A DNA stretch of 64,000 nucleotides from Glandiceps talaboti (GCF_964340395.1 NC_135549.1:20462342-20526341), one strand, 5' to 3'. Positions 12,601 through 24,265 are shown, numbered from the stretch's first letter. A program made the numbers and translations. The notes: generated from the letters alone by a model not told the origin.

Positions 12601-15600
12601 TGTAAATTTGGTATGTACAGTTACTGACAAATCCTACCTCCATATTTAGCCACATATTCCAAATCAGCTGGTCGTACAAATTTGTGTGGAAGTTCTTTGA
12701 ATATCTCCTGAGCACCCTGTATATACCCAGATGAGAGAGAAATAAAGATCATTGAATTCAACAAAATCTAACAGAGAAATATCACAGATTATTTTTATCC
12801 CCAAATTATCAATCCAATATTCATCAATAATGTCGAAAGCACCTCAGAAATAAACTCTTTAAAACATTGCTGTTCATTTATTCAAGTAAACTCCAACCCA
12901 TTCTCAGGTAAAATCAATAAAAAACGTCTGGGATCATCATACAAATTTTTGGAATAAACTTCGAAATTTATTCATTTTACAATCCAATATGGCTGCCAAA
13001 TACTGTGTTTATTCTATGGTAAATAAAATATTAATGATTGCCTTGAAAACAAGATGGTGAAACCCCAAATTTCATTTATTATTTCAAAAGGACCACAAAC
13101 CGGTTTTTTATATGAATGATTTGGTAAAGTTTAGAAAGAACTCAAGAATTTTGATTTTCAGCGAAATTTGTCCCATGGTGCTTTTTACCTTAACTCCAGA
13201 TAAAAACATGTAGAAGTTAACATCTTTTTAATATGAATAGTTTAACATATAGATGAAGCCAGTGTTATGATGAGCCAAAAAAAAATGATGCCCCTTATGC
13301 TTTATAACCAACTGACCACTGATCATGACCTATCAAGTTTAAGGTGTTCCAATGAGAAAGAGATATATATACATACGGTCAACTTTACCTGAGAGCTAGC
13401 ACGAGTGAAGTCAAAGGTCAAAGGAGGACAAGAACAAAACTCTTACCTGGGAGACATTACCAGCACCAGTGAAGACAAAGGTCAAAGGTCCTATAGATTT
13501 TGGCATCAGTCCAAGTGCTATTTCATCGCCTGCATCTCTGACAGCTTGTTTAGCCATACCACTATTGCGATAGTTGTGAGCTGAACCTATATGCTGTATA
13601 TAAAATACATTACGGTTTAATACATTACGGTATACATTGCGGTATAAAATCAAAGTACAAGTATATGAAATAAACTTACGGCACTCCCAAGACACTATAA
13701 TTTCTAAACATAAGGATATTGCACATTTTTCTGACTAATCATTATTTAGTGGGGAGAATTGTGTTGCTCATTTTGAAGAGTAGAAATTTCCCTGACATTT
13801 TTTTTTGTCATCGGATCACTTATAATTTATGTCCTAAAAACAGACTAGAGTTCAGTCAATTGAATGTTTGAATAGGCAGACCTTTGGTGATTAACTTTTA
13901 AACACACAGTAAAGATTACATCCAAAAAACATATCAACTCAGCTTTCCTTATAGTGACATGATCCCTTAGATCGCAAGTATTGTCCTTGTAGTGACAAGG
14001 CCCCTTAGGTCGCAAGTATTGTCCCTGTAGTGACAAGACCCCTTAGGTCGCAAATATTGTCCTTGTAGTGACAAGCCCCCTTAGGTCACAAGTATTTCCT
14101 TAGAGTGACAAGCCCCCTTAGGTCGCAAGTATTGTCCTTGTAGTGACAAGGCTCCTCGGGTCCAAAGTATTGTCCTTTTAGTGACAAGGCCCCTTAGGTC
14201 CCAAGTGTTGTCCTTGTAGTGACACGGCCCCTTAGATCACAAGTATTGTCCTTGGCTGAATGAAGACAAATATTGCCGAATACACCAAATCATATATTTA
14301 CCATAAATGGAGTATGGTGACCTAATCCCAGCAATCTTAATCCTATTCCATGGAGTATATTGATCATTCCAGCAATGCCGGCAAATTTACCAAAAGCTAC
14401 TAAACGTTTACCAGTACTGTCTACCATCTTTTCATAATCCACTAAACGGATATTCTGAAAAAAAAGAAAAAAAACTCTCTCACTTCTGGTTTATATTTGT
14501 GTCTGGAATTCTGTCCTCATGGTCAATCAATTTGTGCACCCCTGCATGAATTTGAAACTTAATATTGTATCATTTTAAGTGCTATCAAACAGTAAGAGTT
14601 GTTAATGCTGCAACATCCCGTGGGAAGAGGCAACTCCCTTAGACAATTATACGGTGGGGGAAGGGGGTGCACTGGACAGGGGTATTTTTTGTGATTTATA
14701 AGAAGTATTGCGAAAAGATACTTTTTTTTATAATTCTCAGAAGAGCCCCTCATATCATTTCACCTAATTCCAAACTAATCAAGGTGGTATTACCAACAAG
14801 GTACGTGTACTGACATGAATACACAGTAGTTAGTGCCTGTAATTTATAGTGCATATTATGTGAAATTTATCACGTACTTTTTCCAGTGTTATCACATTCT
14901 TAGAAACTATTTCATTTCATGTCAAAAACGTCATTCTCCATAAATTTCCTGGGATAATACTATAGCCATTTCCAGAACTTTCAAGAAATACCTTGAAATT
15001 AAAGAAATCTCATAAACTTCCAAGGAATGTAAGTGCATTGTATGATGGGGTCTTCATCAATATTCTACAGAAAAGGCATATAAACAAAGCATCCAAAAAA
15101 CTAGACAATTTGTTATAGCAAACTCACTAGAACACAATCATCTTACCTTCTCTAGCATAGCATCTAACAACGGCATGTTTTCTTTCTGAGCTTTGATTGT
15201 ATGTGAAAAGAAGGCATACGATTTATTTGGGATAAGTTTTTCAATCGGTACTTGTTTGACACCGATGATTAAAGAAGCTTCCGTGATGTCTTCCTGGACT
15301 AGCGCTCCTGCATTCTCGTATTCCTGGAAAGGGAAAGAATGATGTCAAGTAAGATAGGCAAATAAAAATCTTCCTTTTCCACTTAATATATGTGTCTAAC
15401 AGTGTGTCCTGTATGCCAATTCTCGGTACTTGCAAATGGTGTTTTACATCAGATTAGGGTGTTGAATTTTGGGTGTGGACCCAAATATCAGTTTTTATTG
15501 TATCATATTTAACAGTACAGCTGCACGAATACATTAACCCACAGATAATTCAATACTGTTCAGGATGAATAATATTATAAGTAGTAAAGTCATGATAGCT

Positions 15601-16020
15601 AACAAAACAGTTTCAAAAAAAAACATTCCAGTCTCAACTAGTGCAACTTTAAAGTCGCTAGTCAAAAACTGATAATAGCCACAAACATTTACTACAAGTA
15701 AATTGTTATACAAATGGAAAACAAGCTCTACATTGCTTGTAATGTATTTCCTTCAAGATCCTGTGCGCTTTTTTTTACTATACCTGCATAGGATAAGCTC
15801 GTCTGTTGGAAGGCTGCACCAATACTTTGATACCGTGGTTTGTTATTTCCTGGACATGTTTTGGTCCGATTGCTGCTCTTCTCTCCCACGGCGCCCCGTC
15901 TTCACGTCGTAGAGCAATGACCAGGGGTCTTTGTGGTTTTCGAGAAAATGATCGGACAGCATGGATTTGGGTGGCAGTTAATACTGTCCTGTATAACTGT
16001 TTTGTATGGTTCTTCCACAT
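209..16020 (-). CDS. AASS: AASS copy 1 (lysine-ketoglutarate reductase / saccharopine dehydrogenase), 3' part beyond left edge
   Basis: Sixteen coding exons, in gene order: 15784-16020, 15147-15323, 14302-14454, 13447-13593, 12638-12716, 11458-11585, 10428-10711, 9098-9209, 8350-8412, 7500-7573, 6042-6169, 5354-5483, 4598-4708, 3713-3821, 885-961, 209-440. They join in one frame (747 codons) with GT/AG borders. Known family role: in the mitochondrial matrix, lysine plus 2-oxoglutarate is reduced to saccharopine (EC 1.5.1.8), which is then oxidised to aminoadipate semialdehyde and glutamate (EC 1.5.1.9). Seen: an Arg-rich N-terminus ([14 protein letters not shown]) like a matrix-targeting signal; [46 protein letters not shown]; Rossmann GAGYVSSP opening the second enzyme; [25 protein letters not shown]. 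An in-frame TAG upstream of the ATG supports the start. Exons for roughly the last 200 residues lie off the window. The intron between exons 15 and 14 carries a 2.4-kb foldback insertion absent from the other copies. Confidence 0.93.
643..870. repeat. CA-rich microsatellite region, intron 15 of AASS copy 1
   Basis: (CA)n with CATA and CAGA variants between exons 16 and 15. Equivalents at 33615-33995 and 61284-61585. Confidence 0.95.
1243..1587. repeat. Left-arm-specific insert in the foldback element, flanked by a direct repeat
   Basis: About 345 bp without counterpart in the right arm. It is bracketed by two versions of a roughly 45-bp sequence containing GCAGACAATCATAACA (about 1198-1245) and ACAGACAATCATAACA (about 1540-1588). 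It is clearly GC-richer than its surroundings and contains internal inverted motifs such as GACGGTGT...ACACCGTC. A 78-codon open frame here (1234-1470) has no recognisable domain. Confidence 0.6.
2169..2328. repeat. Near-perfect 160-bp palindrome at the core of the foldback element
   Basis: The two halves around about 2249 pair almost without mismatch, from CCGGGGTAC at the left to GTACCCCGG at the right. The inner part has GCCGTCCGGGTAAATACACG on one side and its complement on the other. It is more GC-rich than the surrounding intron and better conserved than the outer arms. Confidence 0.85.
3429..3483. repeat. (TACA)n tract right of the foldback element
   Basis: Together with 1003-1027 this is the (TACA)n tract split by the foldback insertion; unsplit in copy 2 at 34129-34172, reduced to one or two units in copy 3 near 61718. 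Confidence 0.9.
3841..3943. promoter_or_regulatory. Cluster of AGGTCA half-sites, intron 13 of AASS copy 1
   Basis: AGGTCA at 3847-3852, 3858-3863 and 3868-3873 (spacers 5 and 4). Then GGGTCA-A-AGTTCA at 3910-3922 (spacer 1), and AGGTCA at 3928-3933 and 3938-3943 (spacers 5 and 4). AGGTCA direct repeats with spacers 1, 4 and 5 are known nuclear-receptor geometries. The block is itself a roughly 70-bp duplication. Function is inference only. Confidence 0.35.
5510..5812. repeat. ~39-bp minisatellite, intron 11 of AASS copy 1
   Basis: About 8 units of GTGCTAGGTGAGTCACTCTG then TGACAGAATGTAGATTTA, with CTCTG/CTGTG and length variants. All but one unit contain TGAGTCA. Confidence 0.95.
6979..7332. 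mobile_element. MITE-like inverted-repeat element, family A, copy 1 intron 10
   Basis: Ends TTTAAAGTGACCATATGGAT and, in reverse complement, the ATCCATATGACAACTTTAA end form terminal inverted repeats; the inner segments around AACAATTTTATCATGG and AATAAATTGCAAA also pair. No coding capacity. The same element is at 37703-38062 in copy 2, so insertion predates that duplication. Confidence 0.7.
9700..10102. mobile_element. MITE-like element, family B, copy 1 intron 7
   Basis: About 400 bp with inverted ends: ATAACGGTTCTCATTGCACG near the left and CGTGCAATAAAAACCGTTAT near the right, with a further paired GGAACTTGCAA / TTGCAAGTTCC inside. No coding capacity. A G-rich run lies just left of it. 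Counterpart at 40377-40780. Confidence 0.65.
11101..11376. mobile_element. MITE-like element, second family A member, copy 1 intron 6
   Basis: Shares with 6979-7332 the end motif (GTGGCCATAT ... ATATGGCCAC), AACAATTTTATCATGG, the CTCAATAAATTGCAAA / TTTGCAATTTATTGAG internal pair and CAAAATAAATACCCAATTCT. It is shorter and lacks part of the left arm. No coding capacity. Confidence 0.65.
13955..14255. repeat. 37-bp minisatellite, intron 3 of AASS copy 1
   Basis: About 8 units built on CCCCTTAGGTCGCAAGTATT and GTCCTTGTAGTGACAAGG. Confidence 0.9.
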
Positions 16021-16146
16021 TGTTGTGCACTACTGTCTCACACCTTCCAATGATTCAAATTTGTTGTGTTTCAGAAGAAATAAGTCGCAAGTTTGGGAAC
16101 AACTATCTACAGTGTCATACCAACATTATCCAACAGGTACAAGATC

Positions 16147-16148
<2 letters not shown>
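16021..16148 (-). promoter_or_regulatory. 5' flank / probable 5' UTR of AASS copy 1
   Basis: About 128 bp directly upstream of the ATG are closely matched at 46755-46888 before copy 2, then both flanks run into a long GA tract. No clear TATA box was seen. The region contains the in-frame TAG that fixes the start codon. Promoter function is inferred only from position. Confidence 0.35.

Positions 16149-16236
<88 letters not shown>
16149..16236. repeat. (GA)n tract upstream of AASS copy 1
   Basis: 88 bp of pure GA about 130 bp upstream of the AASS ATG. Matched by 46889-47101 before copy 2. Confidence 0.95.
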
Positions 16237-16239
<3 letters not shown>

Positions 16240-17420
16240 TTAAAAAGTGAACATGAATTATGTATTTTGAGTCACTGTACACATGGTATTTTCACAGACA
16301 CTGAGGTGCAATACCAAAACCATTACTGCATACCTGTATCGATTCATGTGTTTAAAATCACATGAACATAGAATTGTGTTTTGTTTTTTAAAAACAAAAT
16401 TTGCTGTTTGGGGTAAACATTTGTAGTAATAACAGAACCCCATGATGCACGAGTGTCACTTCATGTTTGTAGTATTTTCCTACTGCACTTTCATTTGCTA
16501 TATGCTTCTGGAGGTGAAGTCGTTTTACGGCGATACTTTATCAAAAATAATTTCTTCAGATCACTTCAGTCTTGTGCATACTCTAGACATTACCAATATA
16601 ATGTGATGTCCTGTATTATTAGAGCATAAGGGACAAACGCACCATTTCACACATGCTCGACAAACAAACTTCGTCCATTAAGGTGGGACTCCTAAGGGTT
16701 TGGTGTAAGTGCGATTACTGAACTGCATTTGCACACGTCTAACCAAATAACAGGTTCTGTATTTACTACCACAATGTAGATAAGCTGATCAAAATTTACT
16801 GCTAACGTGATATACAATGTGGGGTTTCGGGTTAGCATTTTAAAGCGTTACTATGTTTTTGCATTTTATCGATTGTACTTGTGTGACCACTACAATCATC
16901 ACCATGGCATGGTTTATCTCATATACTATAAACATATAAATGTCGCACTTGTGAATGTTTGTTTAGGGGAAGGAAAGGTGTTTTTTACCTATATAAAGTG
17001 AACTTTAGTTTATTGAGCTTGTTTAGCATTGTGCAATCCTCCCTAAAGGAAATTGTGAGAAATGTGAGTAAATTGTTGCAGAAAACAACCAAATGCTAAG
17101 CTCTTATGACCAGAATTGAGGTGTTCGAAACACACTGAATCCTGGTCAAAAGAGTTTAGCATTTGGGCATTTTCTGCAACAATTTACTCTAAAACAGCAC
17201 ACATCAAAGGGCCGTCAACACGGATTGACAGTTCGGGTAGTCTACACGACGGGTGTTTTCGGTGACCAACAATGGTGGTACAATTCTCACTCTCCGACGC
17301 CCCAGCGATGGCAGTCGCTCGATCATGGATGGGTGGGTACCCCGGTTTGTTAGCGAAATTTCATATCTACCCATTTTCCAGTTAATATTTCAATGAAAAA
17401 GAACCCCCGCCCCTTTTTTT
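16237..17420. repeat. Spacer unit A (first copy of the 1.1-kb core)
   Basis: Begins AATGTTAAAAAGTGAACATG after a GA tract and ends in a C-run/T-run. The same core recurs at 20033, 21595, 23121 and 47102. A 60-plus-codon open frame in it (16807-17001) is shared by the copies, but that follows from recent duplication and is not evidence of coding. Confidence 0.85.
17066..17189. repeat. Hairpin in spacer unit A
   Basis: GAGTAAATTGTTGCAGAAAA and CCAAATGCTAAG pair with CTTAGCATTTGG/GCATTTTCTGCAACAATTTACTC style sequence (right arm written here in parts) around a loop holding TGTTCGAAACA. Arms of about 40 bp. Confidence 0.8.
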
Positions 17421-19800
17421 TAGCTCCGCTGTCAGCGAAAGCTGAGAGCGTAGCTTTAGGTATAGGTTGTATAGAGTATAGAGCTATAGAGTAGAGTAGA
17501 GTAGAGTAGAGTAGAGTGAATCATAGGTGTCCGTCAAACTTTTATATTTTCATCATCAAAGTGACAGTCAGAATTCTTCGATATTTGGTGTGTATGTTCC
17601 CTAAGGGGAGGCTATTCAGATTGTTCATGCCAAGTTGATCTGTGCCATTTTCAATTTTTTATGATTTTTTTTCATAAAATGTCATTTTCATCAACTCCTT
17701 GAAAACCTCTTGTTAGATTGCTTTGATATCTGGCGTGTTGATGCGCAGGGGGTAGCTTACTCAGATTTGTCAATTTTAAGTCAGCACATCCTCATTTTTA
17801 TTTTTTATGATTTTTTTTTGTAATATGAAAAAAATATGAATATGTTAATGAGCATTATGACCGACGCCATATTGGAAATCAGTCGACGAGACTTTAAGTA
17901 AACTGCCACTTTTCAAAAGACACTATTGACGTCAAACAAGCAATGTAATATGTGCTATAGTCATAATTCTACGCATTGGGCGCCCAAATGACAAGCGTTT
18001 GTTCGAAACAGGGTTGAAAACTTTAAATCCAATTCTGCACCCCTTCTACATAATCAGCCAGTCCGCAACATCGTCATTTGCATACTCTATCCTGATTCGA
18101 CCAGAAGCTGAAGGTGACCTCATTTGACCGAGCGATTTTCCACAGCAAGTATCTTGAGTATCAACACAGGACGTTCTTGGTACTCACTAAAATCACACTT
18201 CAGACCCACTATAAAAGTGTGATGTTTTCAGATAACATGTAACTTGTGATTAATTCTATATTGTCGTGCAATTTGGAATGACAGTGAACCAGAATTAAGA
18301 CAACTTGCGTAAGGAAGGCATGCCAGGCATGCGGTTGAAGTTATGGCCGACAGTTCACATGTAAAGTTAAACGACATGAATGTGTCTTGCCTTTCCAAAA
18401 TGCAAATATTTGGCAAGTAAAAATAATTAAAATAATTACAACTTTAATTTGGCTTCAGACTTTGCATTATGTTTTGCGTATCTTTCCCCGTTTTACATGT
18501 AAATCCGAAAAGGTTCTCTCTCATCATGTCATCAGTGATCATACCGCGCGGGGCTGCTTTGAGTACGAGCGAAGTGAGGCATGTTGAGGTATTTTGTTGA
18601 GAATTATAAATATTGCGAAATGTCAAGTACAAGGTTTAAATACAATGGAATGATGAAAAAAATGGCAGAGTCTGCTGACAGGCGCCAGTCACAAGAAACA
18701 CTGTAAATTAAAATAACAGACGATGTATGTATTAATTGCCATCTTTCTTAGTTTCCGTACGGCGACAATCCACCCGTATGCACGAGGGACTAACCCGGAA
18801 GCAAGTCGTTGTCAGCCATACGTTACAGTGGTAACATCGTCCGAGAAATCGCTGCGTTCAGAGTGTCATTATTCACAGAATTGTTGTTTTCGAGTGAAAA
18901 CCCGTCTTGAATTGTATAACTCTAACAAATGAAGACATGTCAAGTTATATTTTGAAAGTTGTATCGCTAGTTTGAGACGATTTTCTCACATACTATAGTA
19001 CTATCGAGGCTTACTTGGACTAGTAGGACCTTACTCCAGTTCATCGGGAAGTTTAGCCAGTCCGATAATTCTTTCTGGTTTAGTTTACAACACTTTTGAT
19101 CACGCAGATTTTGTTGTTGTGATGAAAAGAAATTAAAAAAAAAGATCACTTCAACCATTTCGTTGTGTTTTCTCTGTGAAAGATAATGAACGAACATGAA
19201 CGAGTGTTACCACTGTAACGTATGGCTGAGAATGACTCTCTTCCGGGTACTTGAGATTGTCGCCGTACGGAAACTAAGATGGCGATTAATACATTTCTTC
19301 CCTATATATATCTACCACAACTAGTACAAGTTGAATGTTGTTGACTTTGTAAATTTGTTAGAAAATTGAAATTCCAATTGCCTCAAAATTATTTTAGATC
19401 CCTAGTTTATTTCATTCATCATTAAAATTTTCCAGGGTTACAGCTGTAAGACACTGGAATTATTTATAGCCAACCTCAAAATCCTCTTTTTTTCTTATTC
19501 TTGTGTGCATTTCCCAGTCATTTTTTTCTGAGATTTTGTGCAATTTTTCATAACAGTAGATTTTTGTTATAAAATGGTGACTATGGTATAAAAGTACAAT
19601 ACATTACCAACTTCCGTGTAAAATGTGTTTTATAGTGAAACATCATATGAAACCAGTAACCACTTTATTAGTATTACATCACTAAAACAAAACTGCATAG
19701 TGAAGAGCTGAAGAACTGAACCACTTCTACATGTCACCAAAATAATAAATTAAATTAAAAAAAAACCAGCGGAGCTATTCTGACCGATAGGTCGCTTGTT
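17421..19800. mobile_element. 2.4-kb inserted block in spacer 1
   Basis: Interrupts the junction between a 1.55-kb spacer unit and its usual continuation (the TATATAGTGAATCTGGGAG motif), which resumes at about 19801. TAGCTCCGCT at 17421 is inverted at 19768-19777 (AGCGGAGCTA). Contents: a (GAGTA)n run near 17490-17517, low-complexity T-rich sequence, a nested foldback element at 18727-19294, and otherwise nothing I recognise. No open frame longer than about 76 codons. A composite of interspersed repeats is the likeliest reading. Confidence 0.5.
18727..19294. mobile_element. Nested foldback element with ~100-bp arms
   Basis: Left arm 18727 to about 18842 (ATGTATTAATTGCCATCTT, TTTCCGTACGGCGACAAT, CCATACGTTACAGTGGTAAC) is the reverse complement, with some mismatches, of 19201-19294. 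The loop of about 360 bp has no recognisable gene. Confidence 0.75.
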
Positions 19801-19911
19801 TATATATAGTGAATCTAGGAGAAAATCACTTCAAAAACACCTAATCCATACACTGCACACGGTCCTGGATTACGTGACTTTTCTCCCTGGGCCTTCGTCG
19901 GGAAAGTTCCT

Positions 19912-20032
19912 TGAGTGAGTGAGTGAGTGAGTGAGTGAGTGAGTGAGTGAGTGAGTGAGTGAGTGAGTGAGTGAGTGAGTGAGTGAGTGAGTGAGTGAGT
20001 GAGTGAGTGAGTGAGTGAGAGAGAGAGAGAGA
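19912..20032. repeat. (GAGT)n then GA tract before unit B
   Basis: About 105 bp of GAGT followed by a short GA run. In units C and D (21455-21594 and 23006-23120) the same slot holds GAGT, then GT, then GA. Confidence 0.95.
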
Positions 20033-20867
20033 ATGTTAAAAAGTCAACATGAATTATGTATTTTTAGTAACTGTACACATGGTATTTTCACAGACACTGA
20101 GGTGCAATACCAAAACCATTACTGCATACCTGTATCGCTTCATGTGTTTAAAATCACATGAACATAGAATTGTGTTTTGTTTTTTAAAAACAAAATTTGC
20201 TGTTTGGGGTAAACATTTGTAGTAATAACAGAACCCCATGATGCATGAGTGTCACTTCATGTTTGTAGTATTTTCCTGCTGCACTTTCATTTGCTATATG
20301 CTTCTGGAGGTGAAGTCGTTTTACGGTGATACTTTATCAAAAATAATTTCTTCAGATCACTTCAGTCTTGTGCATACTCTAGACATTACCAATATAATGT
20401 GATGTCCTGTATTATTAGAGCATAAGGGACAAACGCACCATTTCACACATGCTCGACAAACAAACTTCGTCCATTAAGGTGGGACTCCTAAGGGTTTGGT
20501 GTAAGTGCGATTACTGAACTGCATTTGCACACGTCTAACCAAATAACAGGTTCTGTATTTACTACCACAATGTAGATAAGCTGATCAAAATTTACTGCTA
20601 ACGTGATATACAATGTGGGGTTTCGGGTTAGCATTTTAAAGCGTTACTATGTTTTTGCATTTTATCGATTGTACTTGTGTGACCACTACAATTATCACCA
20701 TGGCATTGTTTATCTCATATACTATAAACATATAAATGTCGCACTTGTGAATGTTTGTTTAGGGCCGGGAAGGAAAGGTGTTTTTTGTACCTATATAAAG
20801 TGAACTTTAGTTTATTGAGCTTGTGTAGCATTGTGCAATCCTCCCTAAAGGAAATTGTGAGAAATGT

Positions 20868-20995
20868 GAGTAAATTGTTGCAGAAAACAACCAAATGCTA
20901 AGCTCTTATGACCAGAATTGAGGTGTTCGAAACACACTGAATCCTGCATGGTCAAAAGAGCTTAGCATTTGGTCATTTTCTGCAACAATTTACTC
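20868..20995. repeat. Hairpin in spacer unit B
   Basis: Same inverted repeat as 17066-17189. Outer arms from GAGTAAATTG to CAATTTACTC, with AGAGCTTAGCATTTGG opposite CCAAATGCTAAGCTCT. Confidence 0.8.
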
Positions 20996-21290
20996 TGAAA
21001 CAGCACACATCAAAGGGCCGTCAACACGGATTGACAGTTCGGGTAGTCTACACGACGGGTGATTTCCGTGACCAATAATGGTGGTACAATTCTGACTCTC
21101 CGCAGTCGCTCGATCATGGATGGGTGCCAGGGTACCCCGGCTTGTTAGCGAAATTTCATATCTACCCATTTTCCAGTTAATATTTCAATGAAAAAGACCC
21201 CCCCCCCCTTTTTTTTTATATAGTGAATCTGGGAGAAAATCACTTCAAAAACCCCCTTTTTTCCGAAATCCGGGAGGTTTTACCTTCAAC

Positions 21291-21363
21291 TAGCTCTGGA
21301 TTTCTATGCTACGGGGTATTGACACGTCGTGGCAAAACCCCGTAACGTATAAATCCAGAGCTA
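21291..21363. repeat. 73-bp palindrome in the leader of unit C
   Basis: TAGCTCTGGATTT and CTACGGGGT pair with AACCCCGTAACG and AAATCCAGAGCTA, around TGACACGTCGTGGC. Identical copy at 22842-22914; only the left half remains near 24624. Confidence 0.8.
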
Positions 21364-21454
21364 TACCTTCAACGACACCTAATCCATACACTGCACACGG
21401 TCCTGGATTACGTGACTTTTCTCCCTGGGCCTTCGTCGGGAAAGTTCCTTGAGT

Positions 21455-21598
<144 letters not shown>

Positions 21599-22419
21599 TT
21601 AAAAAGTCAACATGAATTATGTATTTTTAGTAACTGTACACATGGTATTTTCACAGACACTGAGGTGCAATACCAAAACCATTACTGCATACCTGTATCA
21701 CTTCATGTGTTTAAAATCACATGAACATAGAATTGTGTTTTGTTTTTTTAAAACAAAATTTGCTGTTTGGGGTAAACATTTGTAGTAATAACAGAACCCC
21801 ATGATGCATGAGTGTCACTTCATGTTTGTAGTATTTTCCTGCTGCACTTTCATTTGCTATATGCTTCTGGTTTTACGGTGATACTTTATCAAAAATAATT
21901 TCTTCAGATCACTTCAGTCTTGTGCATACTCTAGACATTACCAATATAATGTGATGTCCTGTATTATTAGAGCATAAGGGACAAACGCACCATTTCACAC
22001 ATGCTCGACAAACAAACTTCGTCCATTAAGGTGGGACTCCTAAGGGTTTGGTGTAAGTGCGATTACTGAACTGCATTTGTACACGTCTAACCAAATAACA
22101 GGTTCTGTATTTACTACCACAATGTAGATAAGCTGATCAAAATTTACTGCTAACGTGATATACAATGTGGGGTTTCGGGTTAGCATTTTAAAGCGTTACT
22201 ATGTTTTTGCATTTTATCGATTGTACTTGTGTGACCACTACAATTATCACCATGGCATTGTTTATCTCATATACTATAAACATATAAATGTCGCACTTGT
22301 GAATGTTTGTTTAGGGCCGGGAAGGAAAGGTGTTTTTTGTACCTATATAAAGTGAACTTTAGTTTATTGAGCTTGTGTAGCATTGTGCAATCCTCCCTAA
22401 AGGAAATTGTGAGAAATGT

Positions 22420-22547
22420 GAGTAAATTGTTGCAGAAAACAACCAAATGCTAAGCTCTTATGACCAGAATTGAGGTGTTCGAAACACACTGAATCCTGCA
22501 TGGTCAAAAGAGCTTAGCATTTGGTCATTTTCTGCAACAATTTACTC
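22420..22547. repeat. Hairpin in spacer unit C
   Basis: Same inverted repeat as in unit B, same loop length. Confidence 0.8.
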
Positions 22548-22841
22548 TGAAACAGCACACATCAAAGGGCCGTCAACACGGATTGACAGTTCGGGTAGTC
22601 TACACGACGGGTGATTTCCGTGACCAATAATGGTGGTACAATTCTGACTCTCCGCAGTCGCTCGATCATGGATGGGTGCCAGGGTACCCCGGCTTGTTAG
22701 CGAAATTTCATATCTACCCATTTTCCAGTTAATATTTCAATGAAAAAGAACCCCCCCCCCTTTTTTTTATATAGTGAATCTGGGAGAAAATCACTTCAAA
22801 AACCCCCTTTTTTCCGAAATCCGGGAGGTTTTACCTTCAAC

Positions 22842-22914
22842 TAGCTCTGGATTTCTATGCTACGGGGTATTGACACGTCGTGGCAAAACCCCGTAACGTA
22901 TAAATCCAGAGCTA
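22842..22914. repeat. 73-bp palindrome in the leader of unit D
   Basis: Identical to 21291-21363. Confidence 0.8.
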
Positions 22915-23005
22915 TACCTTCAACGACACCTAATCCATACACTGCACACGGTCCTGGATTACGTGACTTTTCTCCCTGGGCCTTCGTCGGGAAAGTTCCT
23001 TGAGT

Positions 23006-23034
23006 GATGAGTGAGTGAGTGAGTGAGTGAGTGA

Positions 23035-23120
<86 letters not shown>
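23006..23120. repeat. (GAGT)n-(GT)n-(GA)n compound microsatellite before unit D
   Basis: Same order as before unit C, with shorter GAGT and GT parts and a long GA run. Confidence 0.95.
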
Positions 23121-23123
<3 letters not shown>

Positions 23124-23938
23124 TTAAAAAGTCAACATGAATTATGTATTTTTAGTAACTGTACACATGGTATTTTCAGACACTGAGGTGCAATACCAAA
23201 ACCATTACTGCATACCTGTATCACTTCATGTGTTTAAAATCACATGAACATAGAATTGTGTTTTGTTTTTTTAAAACAAGATTTGCTGTTTGGGGTAAAC
23301 ATTTGTAGTAATAACAGAACCCCATGATGCATGAGTGTCACTTCATGTTTGTAGTATTTTCCTGCTGCACTTTCATTTGCTATATGCTTCTGGTTTTACG
23401 GTGATACTTTATCAAAAATAATTTCTTCAGATCACTTCAGTCTTGTGCATACTCTAGACATTACCAATATAATGTGATGTCCTGTATTATTAGAGCATAA
23501 GGGACAAACGCACCATTTCACACATGCTCGACAAGCAAACTTCGTCCATTAAGGTGGGACTCCTAAGGGTTTGGTGTCAGTGCGATTGTTGAACTGCATT
23601 TGCACACGTCTAACCAAATAACAGGTTCTGTATTTACTATCACAATGTAGATAAGCTGATCAAAATTTACTGCTAACGTGATATACAATGTCGGGTTTCG
23701 GGTTAGCATTTTAAAGCGTTACTATGTTTTTGCATTTTATCGATTGTACTTGTGTGACCACTACAATTTTCACCATGGCATGGTTTATCTCATATACTAT
23801 AAACATATAAATGTCGCACTTGTGAATGTTTGTTTAGGGGAAGGAAAGGTGTTTTTTGTACCTATATAAAGTGAACTTTAGTTTATTGAGCTTGTGTAGC
23901 ATTGTGCAATCCTCCCTAAAGGAAATTGTGAGAAATGT

Positions 23939-24062
23939 GAGTAAATTGTTGCAGAAAACAACCAAATGCTAAGCTCTTATGACCAGAATTGAGGTGTTCG
24001 AAACACACTGAATCCTGGTCAAAAGAGCTTAGCATTTGGGCATTTTCTGCAACAATTTACTC
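23939..24062. repeat. Hairpin in spacer unit D
   Basis: Same inverted repeat; the loop is 4 bp shorter, as in unit A. Confidence 0.8.
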
Positions 24063-24265
24063 TAAAACAGCACACATCAAAGGGCCGTCAACACGGATTG
24101 ACGGGTGTTTTCGGTGACCAACAATGGTGGTCACAATTCTGACTCTACGACGCCCCAGCGGTGGCAGTCGCTCGATCATGGATGGGTGGGTGCCCCGGCT
24201 TGTTAGCGAAATTTCATATGTACCCCTTTTCCAGTTAATATTTCAATGAAAAAGACCCCCCGCCC

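Noticed and set aside
13447-13593. AGGTCAAAGGTCC (DR1-like) in AASS exon 4
   Set aside because: It lies in coding sequence for the conserved GPLTFVF segment and is explained by protein constraint, so I did not list it as regulatory.
16807-17001. 64-66-codon frame starting MIYNVGFRVSILKRYY, present in five spacer units
   Set aside because: Its conservation is explained by recent duplication of the whole unit: flanking noncoding sequence is equally conserved, the C-terminus varies through indels, and no domain is recognisable.
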